Positions 27,073 through 36,681 are shown, counted from the first letter of the stretch. The stretch: 64,000 nt of DNA from Aliihoeflea sp023389195 (GCA_023389195.1 JAEWET010000010.1:53673-117672), one strand, 5' to 3'. Notes: generated by a model from the sequence alone, not told the origin. Translations and numbers: made by a program.

Positions 27073-27968
27073 TGGCTTCGCTCGGTGCGGTCAGCCCTGC
27101 CGTCGCCCCGCGCGACGCGCTGGCCCGCGCCCGCGTTCGCGCGGCGCTGGTGCCCGACCTGCTGATCGAGGCGCGGCGCGTGGTCAACACGGTGATCGCC
27201 GGCTGGCACGGACGGCGCAAGCGCGGCATCGGCGAGAATTTCTGGCAATTCCGGCCTTACGTCGATGGCGAGGCGATCGCCCGGATCGACTGGCGGCGCT
27301 CGGCGCGCGACGACCACACCTATGTGCGCGACCGCGAATGGGAGGCGGCGCACACCGTGTGGCTGTGGGCCGATCCGTCTGCATCCATGCTCTACCAGTC
27401 GAAGACGGCGAGCGTCTCGAAGGAATCGCGCGCGCTGGTTCTGGCGCTGGCGCTGGCCGAGCTTTTGTCGCGCTCGGGCGAGCGGATTGCCTGGCCGGGG
27501 CTGACCGATCCGTTTTCGGCGCGCAACGGCGCCGAGCGACTGGCGGCGCAGATGATGCATGCGGCGCATCTGCCGACGCGGCCGGACCTTTCGACGATGA
27601 AGCGCTTTTCCGACGTGGTGCTGATCTCCGATTTCCTCGACCCGGTCGAGGAGACGCGCGCATGGCTGGATGTGCTGGCGACGCGCGGCGTGCGCGCGCA
27701 CCTGATCGAGATCGCGGACCCGGCGGAGGAGGAATTTCCCTATTCCGGCCGTACCGAATTCCAGGACCCGGAGACCGGCACGAAGCTCACCGCCGGGCGC
27801 GCGGAGACGCTGCGCGACGACTACCGCAACCTCTACACCGCGCGGCGTGAGGAATTGTCGGCCTGGGCGCGCAAGCTCGGCTGGAGCTACACGGTGAACC
27901 ACACCGACCGGCTGGCCTCCGACGCGCTGGTGCGCGTGCACCTGGCAATGAGCCAGGGGGGCCGCTGA
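27072..27968 (+). CDS. DUF58 domain protein
   Basis: A 298-residue protein of the DUF58 family. The signature GRRKRGIGENFWQFRPYVDG followed by RIDWRRSARDDHTYVRDREW is unmistakable; the later part (VWLWADPSASM, DVVLISDFLDPVEE) has the shape of a von Willebrand A-like domain with a MIDAS-type DPSAS. Its ATG overlaps the MoxR stop (TGATG). DUF58 proteins are the usual partner of MoxR ATPases in a membrane-associated complex. Confidence 0.9.
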   Translation: MASLGAVSPAVAPRDALARARVRAALVPDLLIEARRVVNTVIAGWHGRRKRGIGENFWQFRPYVDGEAIARIDWRRSARDDHTYVRDREWEAAHTVWLWADPSASMLYQSKTASVSKESRALVLALALAELLSRSGERIAWPGLTDPFSARNGAERLAAQMMHAAHLPTRPDLSTMKRFSDVVLISDFLDPVEETRAWLDVLATRGVRAHLIEIADPAEEEFPYSGRTEFQDPETGTKLTAGRAETLRDDYRNLYTARREELSAWARKLGWSYTVNHTDRLASDALVRVHLAMSQGGR

Positions 27969-30778
27969 TGGGGTTCCTGCCGCTCTCCTTCGGTCTACCG
28001 GCGGTGTTGGCCGGACTGATCGCCCTGCCGGTGATCTGGTGGCTGTTGCGCCTGACGCCGCCGAAGCCGCAGACGGAAGCCTTTCCGCCGCTGAAGATCC
28101 TCGCCCGCGTGCTGCGCAAGGAAGAGACGCCGCACCAGAGCCCCTGGTGGCTGACGCTCTTGCGGCTCGCGATGGCGGCGCTGATCATCTTCGCGCTCGC
28201 CGAACCTGTGTTCAATCCGCGCGAGCGCATCTCGACCGGCGGCAACGCGGTGGCGATCGTCATCGACAATGGCTGGGCCTCCGCGCCGGACTGGGCGATG
28301 CGGGTGGCGACGGCGGAGCGGCTGATCGCCGATGCGGAAGCGGAAAACGCCGCCGTGCTGCTCGCCTTTACCGTCGATGCGCCCAATGCCGAGATCGGCC
28401 CCTTCGATGCACAAGCGGCGCGCGAGCGCCTGAATGCGGCCGAGGCGCGCCCCGTTCCGGTGGACCGCGCGGCGACCTATGAGCGCGTCGCAGCGGCGCT
28501 GGGCGACGTGCCGAACGCCTCAGTCGCCGTGCTGTCGGACGGGCTGGCGAGCGAGGCGGACGAAACGGCCTTTGGCAGGCTTCTCGCCAATGCAAGCGGG
28601 CTGATCTGGGCGACGCCGCAAGGCGTGACAGAGATCGGCCTGACGGGGACCGCGAACGAGCCGGACGCCTTCGTCGTCGAGGCCGTGCGGCCGACGAGCG
28701 ACGCCGGCCCGCGCCAGGCGCTGGTCGCCGCGCTCGACGATCGCGGCCGGCGGATCGCGGAGGCGGAACTGTCCTTCGGTGCGGGCGAAGCGGCGGCGAC
28801 GGCGGCCTTCACCGTGCCGTTCGAACTGCGCAACGATTTCGATTCCATCGCCGTCGACGGCGAGGCGCAGGCGGGCGCCGTGCGCGTCCTCGACGAGAAT
28901 TCGCGCCGCCGCCGCGTCGGGCTGATCGCGCAGGGCGACGGCGACGAGGCGCAGCCGCTTCTGTCGCCGCTATACTATATCAGCCGGGCGCTCGCGCCGT
29001 TCGCGGATCTCGTCGAGCCGACGAGCGCCGATCTCGGCTCGGCCATTCCCGAACTGCTCGAGCAGCGGCCGGCGATGATCGTGATGGCCGATGTCGGCAC
29101 GCTACCGGACGAAGCGCATGCGGCGCTGACCGAATGGGTCGAAGGCGGCGGCACGCTGGTGCGCTTCGCCGGACCGCGCCTTGCCGCCGCCGAGCCGGAC
29201 GAGGATCTGCTGCCGGTGCGCCTACGGATCGGCGAGCGCGCTTTGGGCGGCACTTTGTCCTGGACCGAACCGCAGGCCATCGCCGAATATCCGCAGGGCT
29301 CGCCCTTCGCCGATCTGACGCCGCCGACTGACGTGACCGTGTCGCGGCAGGTGCTGGCCGAGCCGACCGCCGACATCGTCGAGCGAAGCTGGGTCAACCT
29401 TGCCGACGGCACGCCGCTCGTCACCGGCGCGCGGCGCGGCGACGGCACGCTGGCGCTCTTCCACATCACCCCGCAGGCGACATGGTCGAATCTGCCGATC
29501 TCGGGGTCTTTCGTCGAGCTGCTGCGTCGGCTGGTGCAATTGTCGCGCAATCAGGGGCCGGCGAATGCGCAGGCGGGCAATGGCGAGGCGACGCTGCCGC
29601 CCTACCGCCTGATCGCCGCCGATGGCAGCCTCGTGCCGCCGACGCCGGATGCGCGGCCGCTGGCCGTTTCCGCCGACGCGCCGGTGACGCTGGAAAACCC
29701 GCCGGGCCTTTACGGCAGCGAGGAAGGCGTCGTGGCGCATAATCTGTTGCCGGCGGACGCGGTGCTGGAGCCCATCGCGCGACCTCAGACGCCGCTTGCC
29801 GTGCGCGACGTGGCCTATGGTTTCGACGAGCAGGTGGATCTGCGCGGGCCGCTCTTTGCCATTGCGCTGGCGCTGATGATCCTCGACACGCTGGCCGTCT
29901 TGTGGCTTGGCGGCAAGCTGCGCCGGCCGCGCGCTGCGCGGGCCGTTCCCGCCGCTCTGGCGCTGGCGTTGATGGGCGCGATTTCGATGCCGGATGCATA
30001 TGCTCAAGAGGGCGACATCCAGCCGGGTGACGAGGAGGCCATCGCCGCGATCAGCCAGACGCGCATCGCCTATGTTCTGACGGGGGATTCATCGATCGAC
30101 GCGATCAGCCGCGCGGGTCTCGAAGGGCTCGGCCGGTTTTTGACCGATAAGACGGCGCTGGAGCCGGGCGAGCCGGTGGGCGTCGACATCGCCGAGGACG
30201 AGCTTGCCTTCTATCCGCTGATCTACTGGCCGATCGACGAGGGCGGCGAGATGCCGTCGGAGGCCGCGCTGGCGCGGATCGACGCCTATATGCAGGATGG
30301 CGGGACGGTGCTGTTCGACACGCGCGACCAGTTCGGCGCGGGGTTCGATGCCGGCTCGGCGAGCCCGTCGACCATGCGCCTGCGCGACATCCTCGCCAAC
30401 ATGAACGTGCCGCCGCTGGAGCCTGTGCCGGACGACCACGTCCTGACCAAGGCGTTCTACATCCTCCCCGAATTCCCCGGCCGCTTCAACGGCAGCCCGC
30501 TCTGGGTCGAGGCCTCGCAGACGCTCGAGGAGGCGGCCGACCGGCCGGTGCGCGTCGGCGACGGCGTGACGCCGATCATGATCACCGCCAACGACCTCGC
30601 CGGTGCCTGGGCAATCGGCGGCAACGGCGCGCCGATGCTGCCGACCGTGCCGGCCGACCCGATGCAGCGCGTCTATGCGTATCGGGCGGGGGTGAACATC
30701 ATGATGTACATGCTGACGGGGAACTATAAGTCGGACCAGGTGCATGTGCCGTCGATTTTGGAGAGGTTGGGGCAGTGA
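27968..30778 (+). CDS. DUF4159 / BatA-like membrane protein
   Basis: A 936-residue protein. It opens with the BatA double-membrane region (LSFGLPAVLAGLIALPVIWW and LLRLAMAALIIFALAEPVF), followed by a long extracytoplasmic part, another membrane helix around 640 (FAIALALMILDTLAVLWLGG) and a C-terminal DUF4159 domain of about 220 residues (starting near ISQTRIAYVLTGDSSIDAIS). It follows DUF58 by overlapping stop and start codons. Its mRNA carries the palindromic family A repeat directly after the stop codon. Confidence 0.88.
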   Translation: MGFLPLSFGLPAVLAGLIALPVIWWLLRLTPPKPQTEAFPPLKILARVLRKEETPHQSPWWLTLLRLAMAALIIFALAEPVFNPRERISTGGNAVAIVIDNGWASAPDWAMRVATAERLIADAEAENAAVLLAFTVDAPNAEIGPFDAQAARERLNAAEARPVPVDRAATYERVAAALGDVPNASVAVLSDGLASEADETAFGRLLANASGLIWATPQGVTEIGLTGTANEPDAFVVEAVRPTSDAGPRQALVAALDDRGRRIAEAELSFGAGEAAATAAFTVPFELRNDFDSIAVDGEAQAGAVRVLDENSRRRRVGLIAQGDGDEAQPLLSPLYYISRALAPFADLVEPTSADLGSAIPELLEQRPAMIVMADVGTLPDEAHAALTEWVEGGGTLVRFAGPRLAAAEPDEDLLPVRLRIGERALGGTLSWTEPQAIAEYPQGSPFADLTPPTDVTVSRQVLAEPTADIVERSWVNLADGTPLVTGARRGDGTLALFHITPQATWSNLPISGSFVELLRRLVQLSRNQGPANAQAGNGEATLPPYRLIAADGSLVPPTPDARPLAVSADAPVTLENPPGLYGSEEGVVAHNLLPADAVLEPIARPQTPLAVRDVAYGFDEQVDLRGPLFAIALALMILDTLAVLWLGGKLRRPRAARAVPAALALALMGAISMPDAYAQEGDIQPGDEEAIAAISQTRIAYVLTGDSSIDAISRAGLEGLGRFLTDKTALEPGEPVGVDIAEDELAFYPLIYWPIDEGGEMPSEAALARIDAYMQDGGTVLFDTRDQFGAGFDAGSASPSTMRLRDILANMNVPPLEPVPDDHVLTKAFYILPEFPGRFNGSPLWVEASQTLEEAADRPVRVGDGVTPIMITANDLAGAWAIGGNGAPMLPTVPADPMQRVYAYRAGVNIMMYMLTGNYKSDQVHVPSILERLGQ

Positions 30779-30794
30779 TGGGTTTGATCACCGG

Positions 30795-30945
30795 AACCAC
30801 CCCCACTCCGTCGCGCTTCGCGCGCCACCTCTCCCCCTGCCCGGGGGAGAGGAAACGCTGCCGCATCGGCAACGCCTCTCCAGCTTGGGTTCCTCTCCCC
30901 CGGGCAGGGGGAGAGGTGGCCCGAAGGGCCGGAGTGGGGGTGGTT
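30795..30945. repeat. Palindromic intergenic repeat, family A copy 2
   Basis: Ends AACCACCCCCACTCCG / CGGAGTGGGGGTGGTT, inner arms CCACCTCTCCCCCTGCCCGG / CCGGGCAGGGGGAGAGGTGG. It fills most of the 184-bp gap between the DUF4159 gene and the following membrane-protein gene, inside what is otherwise a tightly packed operon. The right part of the outer arm (CCCGAAGGGCCGG) differs from the other copies. Confidence 0.88.
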
Positions 30946-30962
30946 CGCGACGGTGACCGCCC

Positions 30963-33032
30963 ATGAACTGGTCCCTCGCCTTCGAGCCCCTCCTCGCCTG
31001 GCACTGGCTTGCCGCGCTGCTGCTGCCCGTCGCCGCGCTCGTCGCCTGGGGGCTCTTCGCCCGTCAGCGGGGCGCGTGGGTGCGGCTGGCGGCGATGGCG
31101 GCGCTGGCGCTGGCGCTGGTCAATCCCGTCCTGCTGGACGAGGAACGCGAGCCGTTGAAGAGCGTCGTCGCGCTCGTCGTCGACCGCAGCCAGAGCCAGG
31201 AGATCGGCGAGCGGCGCGCGACGACGGACCGGGCGCTGGAGGAGATGCAGGCGCGGCTGGCGCGGTTCGACCATTACGACGTGCGCGTGGTCGAGACCGG
31301 CCAGGCGGATGCAGCAGACGACCGCACGCAGACGCGGCTCTTCGGCGCGCTGGATTCGGCGCTGCGCGACGTCGCGCCCTCGCGCGTCGGCGGTGCGATC
31401 ATGATCACCGACGGGCAGGTGCACGACGTGCCGGAGACGCCGGGCTTTTCCGGTCCGCTCCATGCGCTGGTGACCGGCGAGGAGGACGAGTTCGACCGGC
31501 GCATCCGCTTCGAGCGTGCGCCGCGCTTCGGTATCGTCGACCGGCCGGTGACCATGAGCTACCGCGTTCTGTCGACCGACGGCGCGAGCGGGCCGGTCGA
31601 GGTGACCGTGCGCGTCAATGGCGAGCATGTGGTGCGCCAGACGGCGGTGATCGGCGAGGAGACCGAGGTCGACATCGTCATCCCCAATGCCGGGCGCAAC
31701 ATCGTCGAACTGGAATTCCCGGTGGCCGAGGGCGAACTGACGGCGACCAACAACCAGACCATCGCGGTCCTCGACGGCATCCGCGAGAATCTGCGCGTGC
31801 TGCTCGTCTCGGGCGAGCCGCATGCCGGCGAGCGGACATGGCGGAACCTTTTGAAATCCGACGCGGCGGTGGACCTCGTCCATTTCACCATCCTGCGCCC
31901 GCCCGAAAAGCAGGACGGCACGCCGATCAACGAACTCTCGCTCATCGCCTTCCCGACGCGCGAACTCTTTGTCGACCGGATCAACGATTTCGACCTGATC
32001 ATCTTCGACCGCTACCAGCACCGCGACGTGCTGCCGATCCTCTATTACGACTACATTGCCGAATATGTGGAAAATGGCGGCGCGCTGCTGATCGCGGCGG
32101 GGCCGGAATATGCCGGCAACCAGTCGATCTCGCGCACGCCGCTGATGTCGGCGCTGCCGGCGATGCCGACCGGCGAGGTGGTGGAACAGGCCTTCTTCCC
32201 GCGCCTGACGGAGACCGGCGAGCGCCATCCGGTGACGCGCGGACTGGAAGGTTCGGGCCAGGAGCCGCCGCAATGGAGCCGCTGGTTCCGCCAGATCGGC
32301 ATCGAGCGGCCGCAAGGGGAAGTCGTGATGCAGGGCGCGGACGACATGCCGCTGCTGCTCCTCGACCGGCAGGGCGAAGGCCGCGTCGGCATGCTGCTCT
32401 CCGACCATGGCTGGCTGTGGGCGCGCGGGTTCGAGGGCGGCGGCCCGCATGTCTCGCTCTACCGGCGCATGGCGCACTGGCTGATGAAGGAACCGGAACT
32501 CGAAGAGGAGCGGCTGACGGCGAACGCGCGCGGCATGACGCTCGAGATCGAGCGCCAGACGATGGAAGACGAGGCCGGCGAGGCGAGCGTGACGACGCCT
32601 TCAGGCGAGACGCTGACCGTGCCGCTGGCGGCAGGTGCGCCGGGCACGTTCGACGGGACGGTCGAGACCGACGAGATCGGGCTCTACCGGATCGCCAATG
32701 GCGACCTCGAGACGCTGGCCCATGTCGGGCCGGTCAATGCGCCCGAATTCACCGACACGGTGTCGACGACGGAGAAACTGCAGCCGGTGGCGGACGCCAG
32801 CGGCGGCACGGTGCGGCGCATCGAGGCCGGGCTGACCGGCGCACTCGATTTGCCGAACATCGTGCCTATCCGCCGCGGCGCGGATGCCGACGGGCGCGGC
32901 TGGGTGGGGTTGCAGACGACGAATGACAGCGTGCTGCGCTCGGTCTCGCGCGTGCCGCTCTTCGCCGGCTTCTTCGGCCTCGCACTCCTGCTCTTCGCCT
33001 TCGGCGCGACCTGGTATCGCGAGGGGCGCTGA
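30963..33032 (+). CDS. Large membrane protein of the MoxR operon
   Basis: A 689-residue protein with two N-terminal helices (LAALLLPVAALVAWGLF and LAAMAALALALVNPVLL) and one near the C-terminus (LFAGFFGLALLLFAFGATWY). Between them lies a large periplasmic segment with a VWA-like start (KSVVALVVDRSQSQE; GGAIMITDGQVHD) and a later glutamine-amidotransferase-like part (GGALLIAAGPEYAGN). This is the usual last member of the MoxR-DUF58-DUF4159 set. It may form a membrane complex with the preceding proteins; the task of the complex is not known. Confidence 0.85.
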   Translation: MNWSLAFEPLLAWHWLAALLLPVAALVAWGLFARQRGAWVRLAAMAALALALVNPVLLDEEREPLKSVVALVVDRSQSQEIGERRATTDRALEEMQARLARFDHYDVRVVETGQADAADDRTQTRLFGALDSALRDVAPSRVGGAIMITDGQVHDVPETPGFSGPLHALVTGEEDEFDRRIRFERAPRFGIVDRPVTMSYRVLSTDGASGPVEVTVRVNGEHVVRQTAVIGEETEVDIVIPNAGRNIVELEFPVAEGELTATNNQTIAVLDGIRENLRVLLVSGEPHAGERTWRNLLKSDAAVDLVHFTILRPPEKQDGTPINELSLIAFPTRELFVDRINDFDLIIFDRYQHRDVLPILYYDYIAEYVENGGALLIAAGPEYAGNQSISRTPLMSALPAMPTGEVVEQAFFPRLTETGERHPVTRGLEGSGQEPPQWSRWFRQIGIERPQGEVVMQGADDMPLLLLDRQGEGRVGMLLSDHGWLWARGFEGGGPHVSLYRRMAHWLMKEPELEEERLTANARGMTLEIERQTMEDEAGEASVTTPSGETLTVPLAAGAPGTFDGTVETDEIGLYRIANGDLETLAHVGPVNAPEFTDTVSTTEKLQPVADASGGTVRRIEAGLTGALDLPNIVPIRRGADADGRGWVGLQTTNDSVLRSVSRVPLFAGFFGLALLLFAFGATWYREGR

Positions 33033-33108
33033 ATTTTTCAGATGTCCGCTGTCGGGATCGGGTGTGCCCGACCGTCCTATGCGCAGACATCATTCAGGGA
33101 GCTTTTCC

Positions 33109-33501
33109 ATGCGCATGATCTTCGTCAATCTGCCGATCAAGGACCTCGCCGCCAGCCGCGCCTTCTTCTCGGCGCTCGGCTATTCGTTCAACGAGGAGTT
33201 CTCCGACGACACGGCCACCTGCATGGTGGTCGCGGACAACATCTTCGTGATGCTGCTCACCCATGAGAAGTTCAAGGGCTTCATCAATGGCGAGATGGCC
33301 GACGGTTACAAGGTGACGGAGGTGCTGACGGCCTTGTCCTGCGACAGCCGGCAAGAGGTCGACGACATTTTCGCCAAGGCGCTGAAGGCCGGCGCCAAGC
33401 CGTGGAAGCCGGTGATGGACATGGGCTTCATGTATGGATGTTCGTTCCAGGATCTGGACGGGCATGTGTGGGAATATGTGTTCATGGAGCAGGCGGCGTA
33501 G
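33109..33501 (+). CDS. VOC-family (glyoxalase-fold) protein
   Basis: A 130-residue vicinal-oxygen-chelate protein. It opens with MRMIFVNLPIKDLAASRAFF, the standard first module, and ends with GCSFQDLDGHVWEYVFME, the last strand with the metal-ligand Glu context. Substrate or partner unknown. GGGAGC lies 6 bp upstream of the start. A 284-bp repeat follows its stop codon. Confidence 0.88.
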   Translation: MRMIFVNLPIKDLAASRAFFSALGYSFNEEFSDDTATCMVVADNIFVMLLTHEKFKGFINGEMADGYKVTEVLTALSCDSRQEVDDIFAKALKAGAKPWKPVMDMGFMYGCSFQDLDGHVWEYVFMEQAA

Positions 33502-33523
33502 GCGGGCTCGTACGGACAGGCTG

Positions 33524-33807
33524 CCGCAGACCCCCACTCCGTCGCGCTTCGCGCGCCACCTCTCCCCTCAAAAGGGGAGAGGAAATGGCTGCCGTGACGG
33601 CGGCGCATTTCCAGGCTGGTGTCCTCTCCTTACGCGGGATGGAAGAGAGGGTGCGGCAGACCCCCACTCCGGTCCTGCGGACCACCTCTCCCCTCAAAAG
33701 GGGAGAGGAAACCAAGCTGGAAAAGCGCTTACATCGCGGCAGCGTTTCCTCTCCCCTTTTGAGGGGGAGAGGTGGCGCGCGAAGCGCGACGGAGTGGGGG
33801 TCTGCGG
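33524..33807. repeat. Composite palindromic repeat, family A copy 3
   Basis: Ends CCGCAGACCCCCACTCCGTC / GACGGAGTGGGGGTCTGCGG are a 20-bp perfect inverted repeat. Inside is a further partial copy starting near 33654 (GGCAGACCCCCACTCCGGTC). The inner arms contain CTCTCCCCTCAAAAGGGGAG. It looks like one element nested in or fused to another. No gene in this stretch. Confidence 0.88.
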
Positions 33808-33827
33808 CGGGGAGGAAGGTTTTTTTT

Positions 33828-34340
33828 CTACACCCCAGCCACATCCGCATGGCTGATCGCCCCATTCAGCGAAGCCGCCCCTCCCGGCATCAGTTCCAGC
33901 ACGAGCAACCGCGCCGGGTCGACCGGCCAGGGCATGGTCATCGTTCCCGGCTTGACCTGGACATAGCCGAGCGGGCCGTAATAGGGCGCGTCGCCGACGA
34001 GGACGATGGCGCGGGCGCCCCTGGACTTCGCCGCGTCGGCGGCCATTGCCATGAGCTTGCGGCCGATGCCGAGATTCTTCCACGAGGGGCGTACGGCGAG
34101 GGGGCCGAGGAGCATGGCGCGGCCTTCGCCGACCGCGATCGGCGTCAGCCGTACCGAGGCGATGACGTGGCCGTTCTCGGTGGCGACGAAGGAGAGGTCG
34201 CGCGCGTGCGGCCCGCCTTCACGGATCTTGTGGGCGGCGCGGGTGAAGCGGCCGGGGCCGAACGCCTCGGCGTTGATCTCTTCGATTTCAGCGTCGTGAA
34301 CGGGCAGTTCCGGCGCGTAGGCGACGTCGGCAAGGGTCAT
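33828..34340 (-). CDS. GNAT-family N-acetyltransferase
   Basis: A 170-residue acetyltransferase (YhbS-like). The acetyl-CoA binding segment LAVRPSWKNLGIGRKLMAMA matches motif A (Q/RxxGxG/A in the variant form NLGIGRKL), and VRLTPIAVGEGRAMLLGPL is the preceding strand. The MTLADVAYAPEL start is preferred by fit to the family; an in-frame ATG at 34394 would add 18 residues and neither has a clear ribosome binding site. Substrate unknown. Confidence 0.8.
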   Translation of the reverse strand: MTLADVAYAPELPVHDAEIEEINAEAFGPGRFTRAAHKIREGGPHARDLSFVATENGHVIASVRLTPIAVGEGRAMLLGPLAVRPSWKNLGIGRKLMAMAADAAKSRGARAIVLVGDAPYYGPLGYVQVKPGTMTMPWPVDPARLLVLELMPGGAASLNGAISHADVAGV

Positions 34341-34559
34341 GGCGGGAATTCCGGATCGGCGTTGGGAAAGGCAGGGCGGAATGGCGTCAGCCATCGTCCG
34401 CGCTTACGCGCGGGTGCTCTTTCGTCGTCGCTCGATGCGGATGGTCGGCATGGATGTCCCCCGGAGATTCGCTGCTAGCATGAGAATGGGAGCGGCGTCT
34501 ATCGGGATTTGGGGTGATTGAGGCGGGTAAGCCAATGGGTTGAACCCAAGTGCGGCGGA

Positions 34560-34701
34560 AACGGAGAGGCCTGGATTCCTGTGACAAGCACAGGAATGAC
34601 GATGGCATGGAGGATGACGCCAATCGTCGAAGTAGGAGGTTGGGCATACCCCTCTCCGCCGTCATTCCTGTGCTTGTCACAGGAATCCATGCCTCTCCGT
34701 T
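34560..34701. repeat. Palindromic intergenic repeat, family D
   Basis: Inverted arms AACGGAGAGG.CTGGATTCCT (left) and AGGAATCCA.GCCTCTCCGTT (right), and within each arm a shorter palindrome CCTGTGACAAGCACAGG. A centre of about 60 bp separates the arms. The element lies in the 478-bp gene-free gap between the GNAT and glutathionyl-hydroquinone reductase genes; I see nothing else in that gap. Confidence 0.85.
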
Positions 34702-34818
34702 TCAATATCCGTTACGCAGACCGCCTGCGCACCTCACCACTTGACGATCTGTTCAATGCGCAAAGTTTGGCACCGACCGCGCCCTGCCCTAACTCTTGGT
34801 CAACAAGAGGAGATACGC

Positions 34819-35808
34819 ATGGGACTTCTGGTCGACGGCAAGTGGCAGGACAAGTGGTACGACACGTCCAAGACGGGCGGCCGGTTCGAGCGGTCGCAGT
34901 CGCAGTGGCGCGACTGGGTGACGGCCGATGGCGAACCGGCCGAAGGGCGCACGCGCGGCTTCAGGGCCGAGCCCGGCCGCTACCATCTCTACGTCTCGCT
35001 CGCCTGCCCCTGGGCGCACCGGACGTTGATCTTCCGCAAGTTGAAGAAGCTCGAGGACGTGATCTCGGTCTCCGTCGTCCACCATTTCATGGGCGAGAAC
35101 GGCTGGACCTTCAAAACGGACGAGGCGGCGACCGGCGACGATCTCTATGGGCTCGACTTCCTGCACCAGATCTACACCAAGGCCGACCCGAACTACTCGG
35201 GACGCGTGACGGTGCCTGTGCTCTGGGACAAGAAGGAGAAGACGATCGTCTCCAACGAGAGCGCGGAGATCATCCGCATGCTCAACTCCGCCTTCGACGA
35301 ATGGGGCGACGGACGGCTGGATTTCTACCCCGAGGAGTTGCGCGGCGAGATCGATGCGGTGAACGCGCGCGTCTACGACGCGATCAACAACGGCGTCTAC
35401 AAGGCCGGCTTTGCCACGAAGCAGGAGGCGTATGAGGAGGCGTTCGACGAGCTCTTCGCGGCGCTGGACGAGATGGAGGCGCGGCTCTCACGCCAGCGCT
35501 ACATCGCCGGAAACGTGTTGACCGAGGCCGACTGGCGGCTGTTCACGACGCTGGTGCGGTTCGATGCGGTCTACTACTCGCACTTCAAGTGCAACGAGCG
35601 CCGGATCGAGGACTACGCCAATCTTTCCAATTATTTGCGCGAGCTTTATCAGGTGTCGGGCGTGGCGGAGACGGTGAACATGCACCACATCAAGAGCCAT
35701 TATTACGGCAGCCACGAAACGATCAATCCGACGCGGATCGTGCCCAAGGGGCCGGAACTCGACTTCGCCCGGCCGCATGACCGGGCGAAGCTGAAGAAGG
35801 CGGCCTGA
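34819..35808 (+). CDS. Glutathionyl-hydroquinone reductase (Xi-class GST)
   Basis: A 329-residue cytoplasmic enzyme that reduces glutathionyl-hydroquinones with GSH. The Cys-Pro-Trp-Ala motif of this class is present (SLACPWAHRTL, Cys at 63) with the long N-terminal leader RFERSQSQWRDWVTADGEP. The helical C-terminal half ends at a typical position (HHIKSHYYGSHETINPTRIVPKGP). It corresponds to E. coli YqjG and yeast Ecm4. AGAGGAGA lies 7-9 bp before the start. Confidence 0.92.
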   Translation: MGLLVDGKWQDKWYDTSKTGGRFERSQSQWRDWVTADGEPAEGRTRGFRAEPGRYHLYVSLACPWAHRTLIFRKLKKLEDVISVSVVHHFMGENGWTFKTDEAATGDDLYGLDFLHQIYTKADPNYSGRVTVPVLWDKKEKTIVSNESAEIIRMLNSAFDEWGDGRLDFYPEELRGEIDAVNARVYDAINNGVYKAGFATKQEAYEEAFDELFAALDEMEARLSRQRYIAGNVLTEADWRLFTTLVRFDAVYYSHFKCNERRIEDYANLSNYLRELYQVSGVAETVNMHHIKSHYYGSHETINPTRIVPKGPELDFARPHDRAKLKKAA

Positions 35809-35830
35809 CGGAGGCGCCAGGCCGCGCCGA

Positions 35831-36598
35831 TCAGATTTCGATCATCGGGTTCTGATCCTGCCGCTGCGGGATTTCGAGCTGGCGGCGGATCGACTCGGGC
35901 ACTTCGCGCTGCGGGAACATCAACGGCTCGTTCTGGAGCACCAGCACGGGCGTGTCGATCGCGACGCGGGCGTAGAGATCGATGATGTCCTGGTTGAACA
36001 GACGGATACAACCCGAGGAAACCGCGAGGCCGATCGACCACGGCTCCGACGTCCCGTGGATGCGGTAGAGCGTGTCGCGGCCACCTTCGAACAGATAGAG
36101 AGCGCGCGGCCCGAGCGGGTTTTCAAGGCCGGGGGGCATGCCGCCGGCCCACTGGGCGTTGCGGCCGGGCTCGCGTTCGATCATCGCGGCGGTCGGCGTC
36201 CAGGTCGGCCACTGGGCCTTGCGGGCGACGCGGGCCTCGCCCTCGAATTCGAGACCGGCACGGCCGACGCCGATGCCGTAGCGCATCGCCATCCCGCCTT
36301 CCTGGACGAGGTAGAGGAAACGATTCTGCGTATCGACGACGATGGTGCCGGCGCGCTCGGAACGATGATAGCGGACCTGCTGGCGGAAGAAGCGCTCCTC
36401 GACATTCGAGATGTCGATGGCCGGAAGCGGAAAGCGCTCGTTCGGCTGCGGGCCGTACATGGCGAGGAAATAGGGATCAGGACCGGGCTTCACCGCCTCG
36501 ATGGCGCTGGTCGAAGACATGCAGCCCGAAAGGACCAGCGGCGCGACCGCGCTTAAGGAAGCGGCCTGAAAGAGGAAGCGACGTCGAGACACACACAT
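35831..36598 (-). CDS. L,D-transpeptidase, YkuD domain, lipoprotein-like (second)
   Basis: A 255-residue paralogue of the transpeptidase at 22.5 kb, with a lipobox-like LSGC (Cys at 26) after SRRRFLFQAAS. The active site is complete: HGTSEPWSIG (His at 181) and SSGCIRLFNQ (Cys at 197). It has a longer C-terminal tail (RREVPE and on, about 30 residues) than the first copy. Both copies have the WTPTA(A/N)MI segment before the active site. It should act in peptidoglycan 3-3 cross-linking. Confidence 0.92.
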   Translation of the reverse strand: MCVSRRRFLFQAASLSAVAPLVLSGCMSSTSAIEAVKPGPDPYFLAMYGPQPNERFPLPAIDISNVEERFFRQQVRYHRSERAGTIVVDTQNRFLYLVQEGGMAMRYGIGVGRAGLEFEGEARVARKAQWPTWTPTAAMIEREPGRNAQWAGGMPPGLENPLGPRALYLFEGGRDTLYRIHGTSEPWSIGLAVSSGCIRLFNQDIIDLYARVAIDTPVLVLQNEPLMFPQREVPESIRRQLEIPQRQDQNPMIEI

Positions 36599-36681
36599 GA
36601 ATTGTTACCCATCACTGAATTCTTGAAGACGGACCGGCCACCGAGACGACCAATAGCCTCTTGAATGGAAACGAAGTGTGG

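Noticed and set aside
30699..32477. A 592-codon minus-strand frame across the repeat and the last MoxR-operon gene
   Set aside because: Same compositional shadow; no ribosome binding site or domain.
33524..33807. CRISPR-like array
   Set aside because: Units are inverted rather than direct, too few and of unequal spacing, and no cas genes are in the window.
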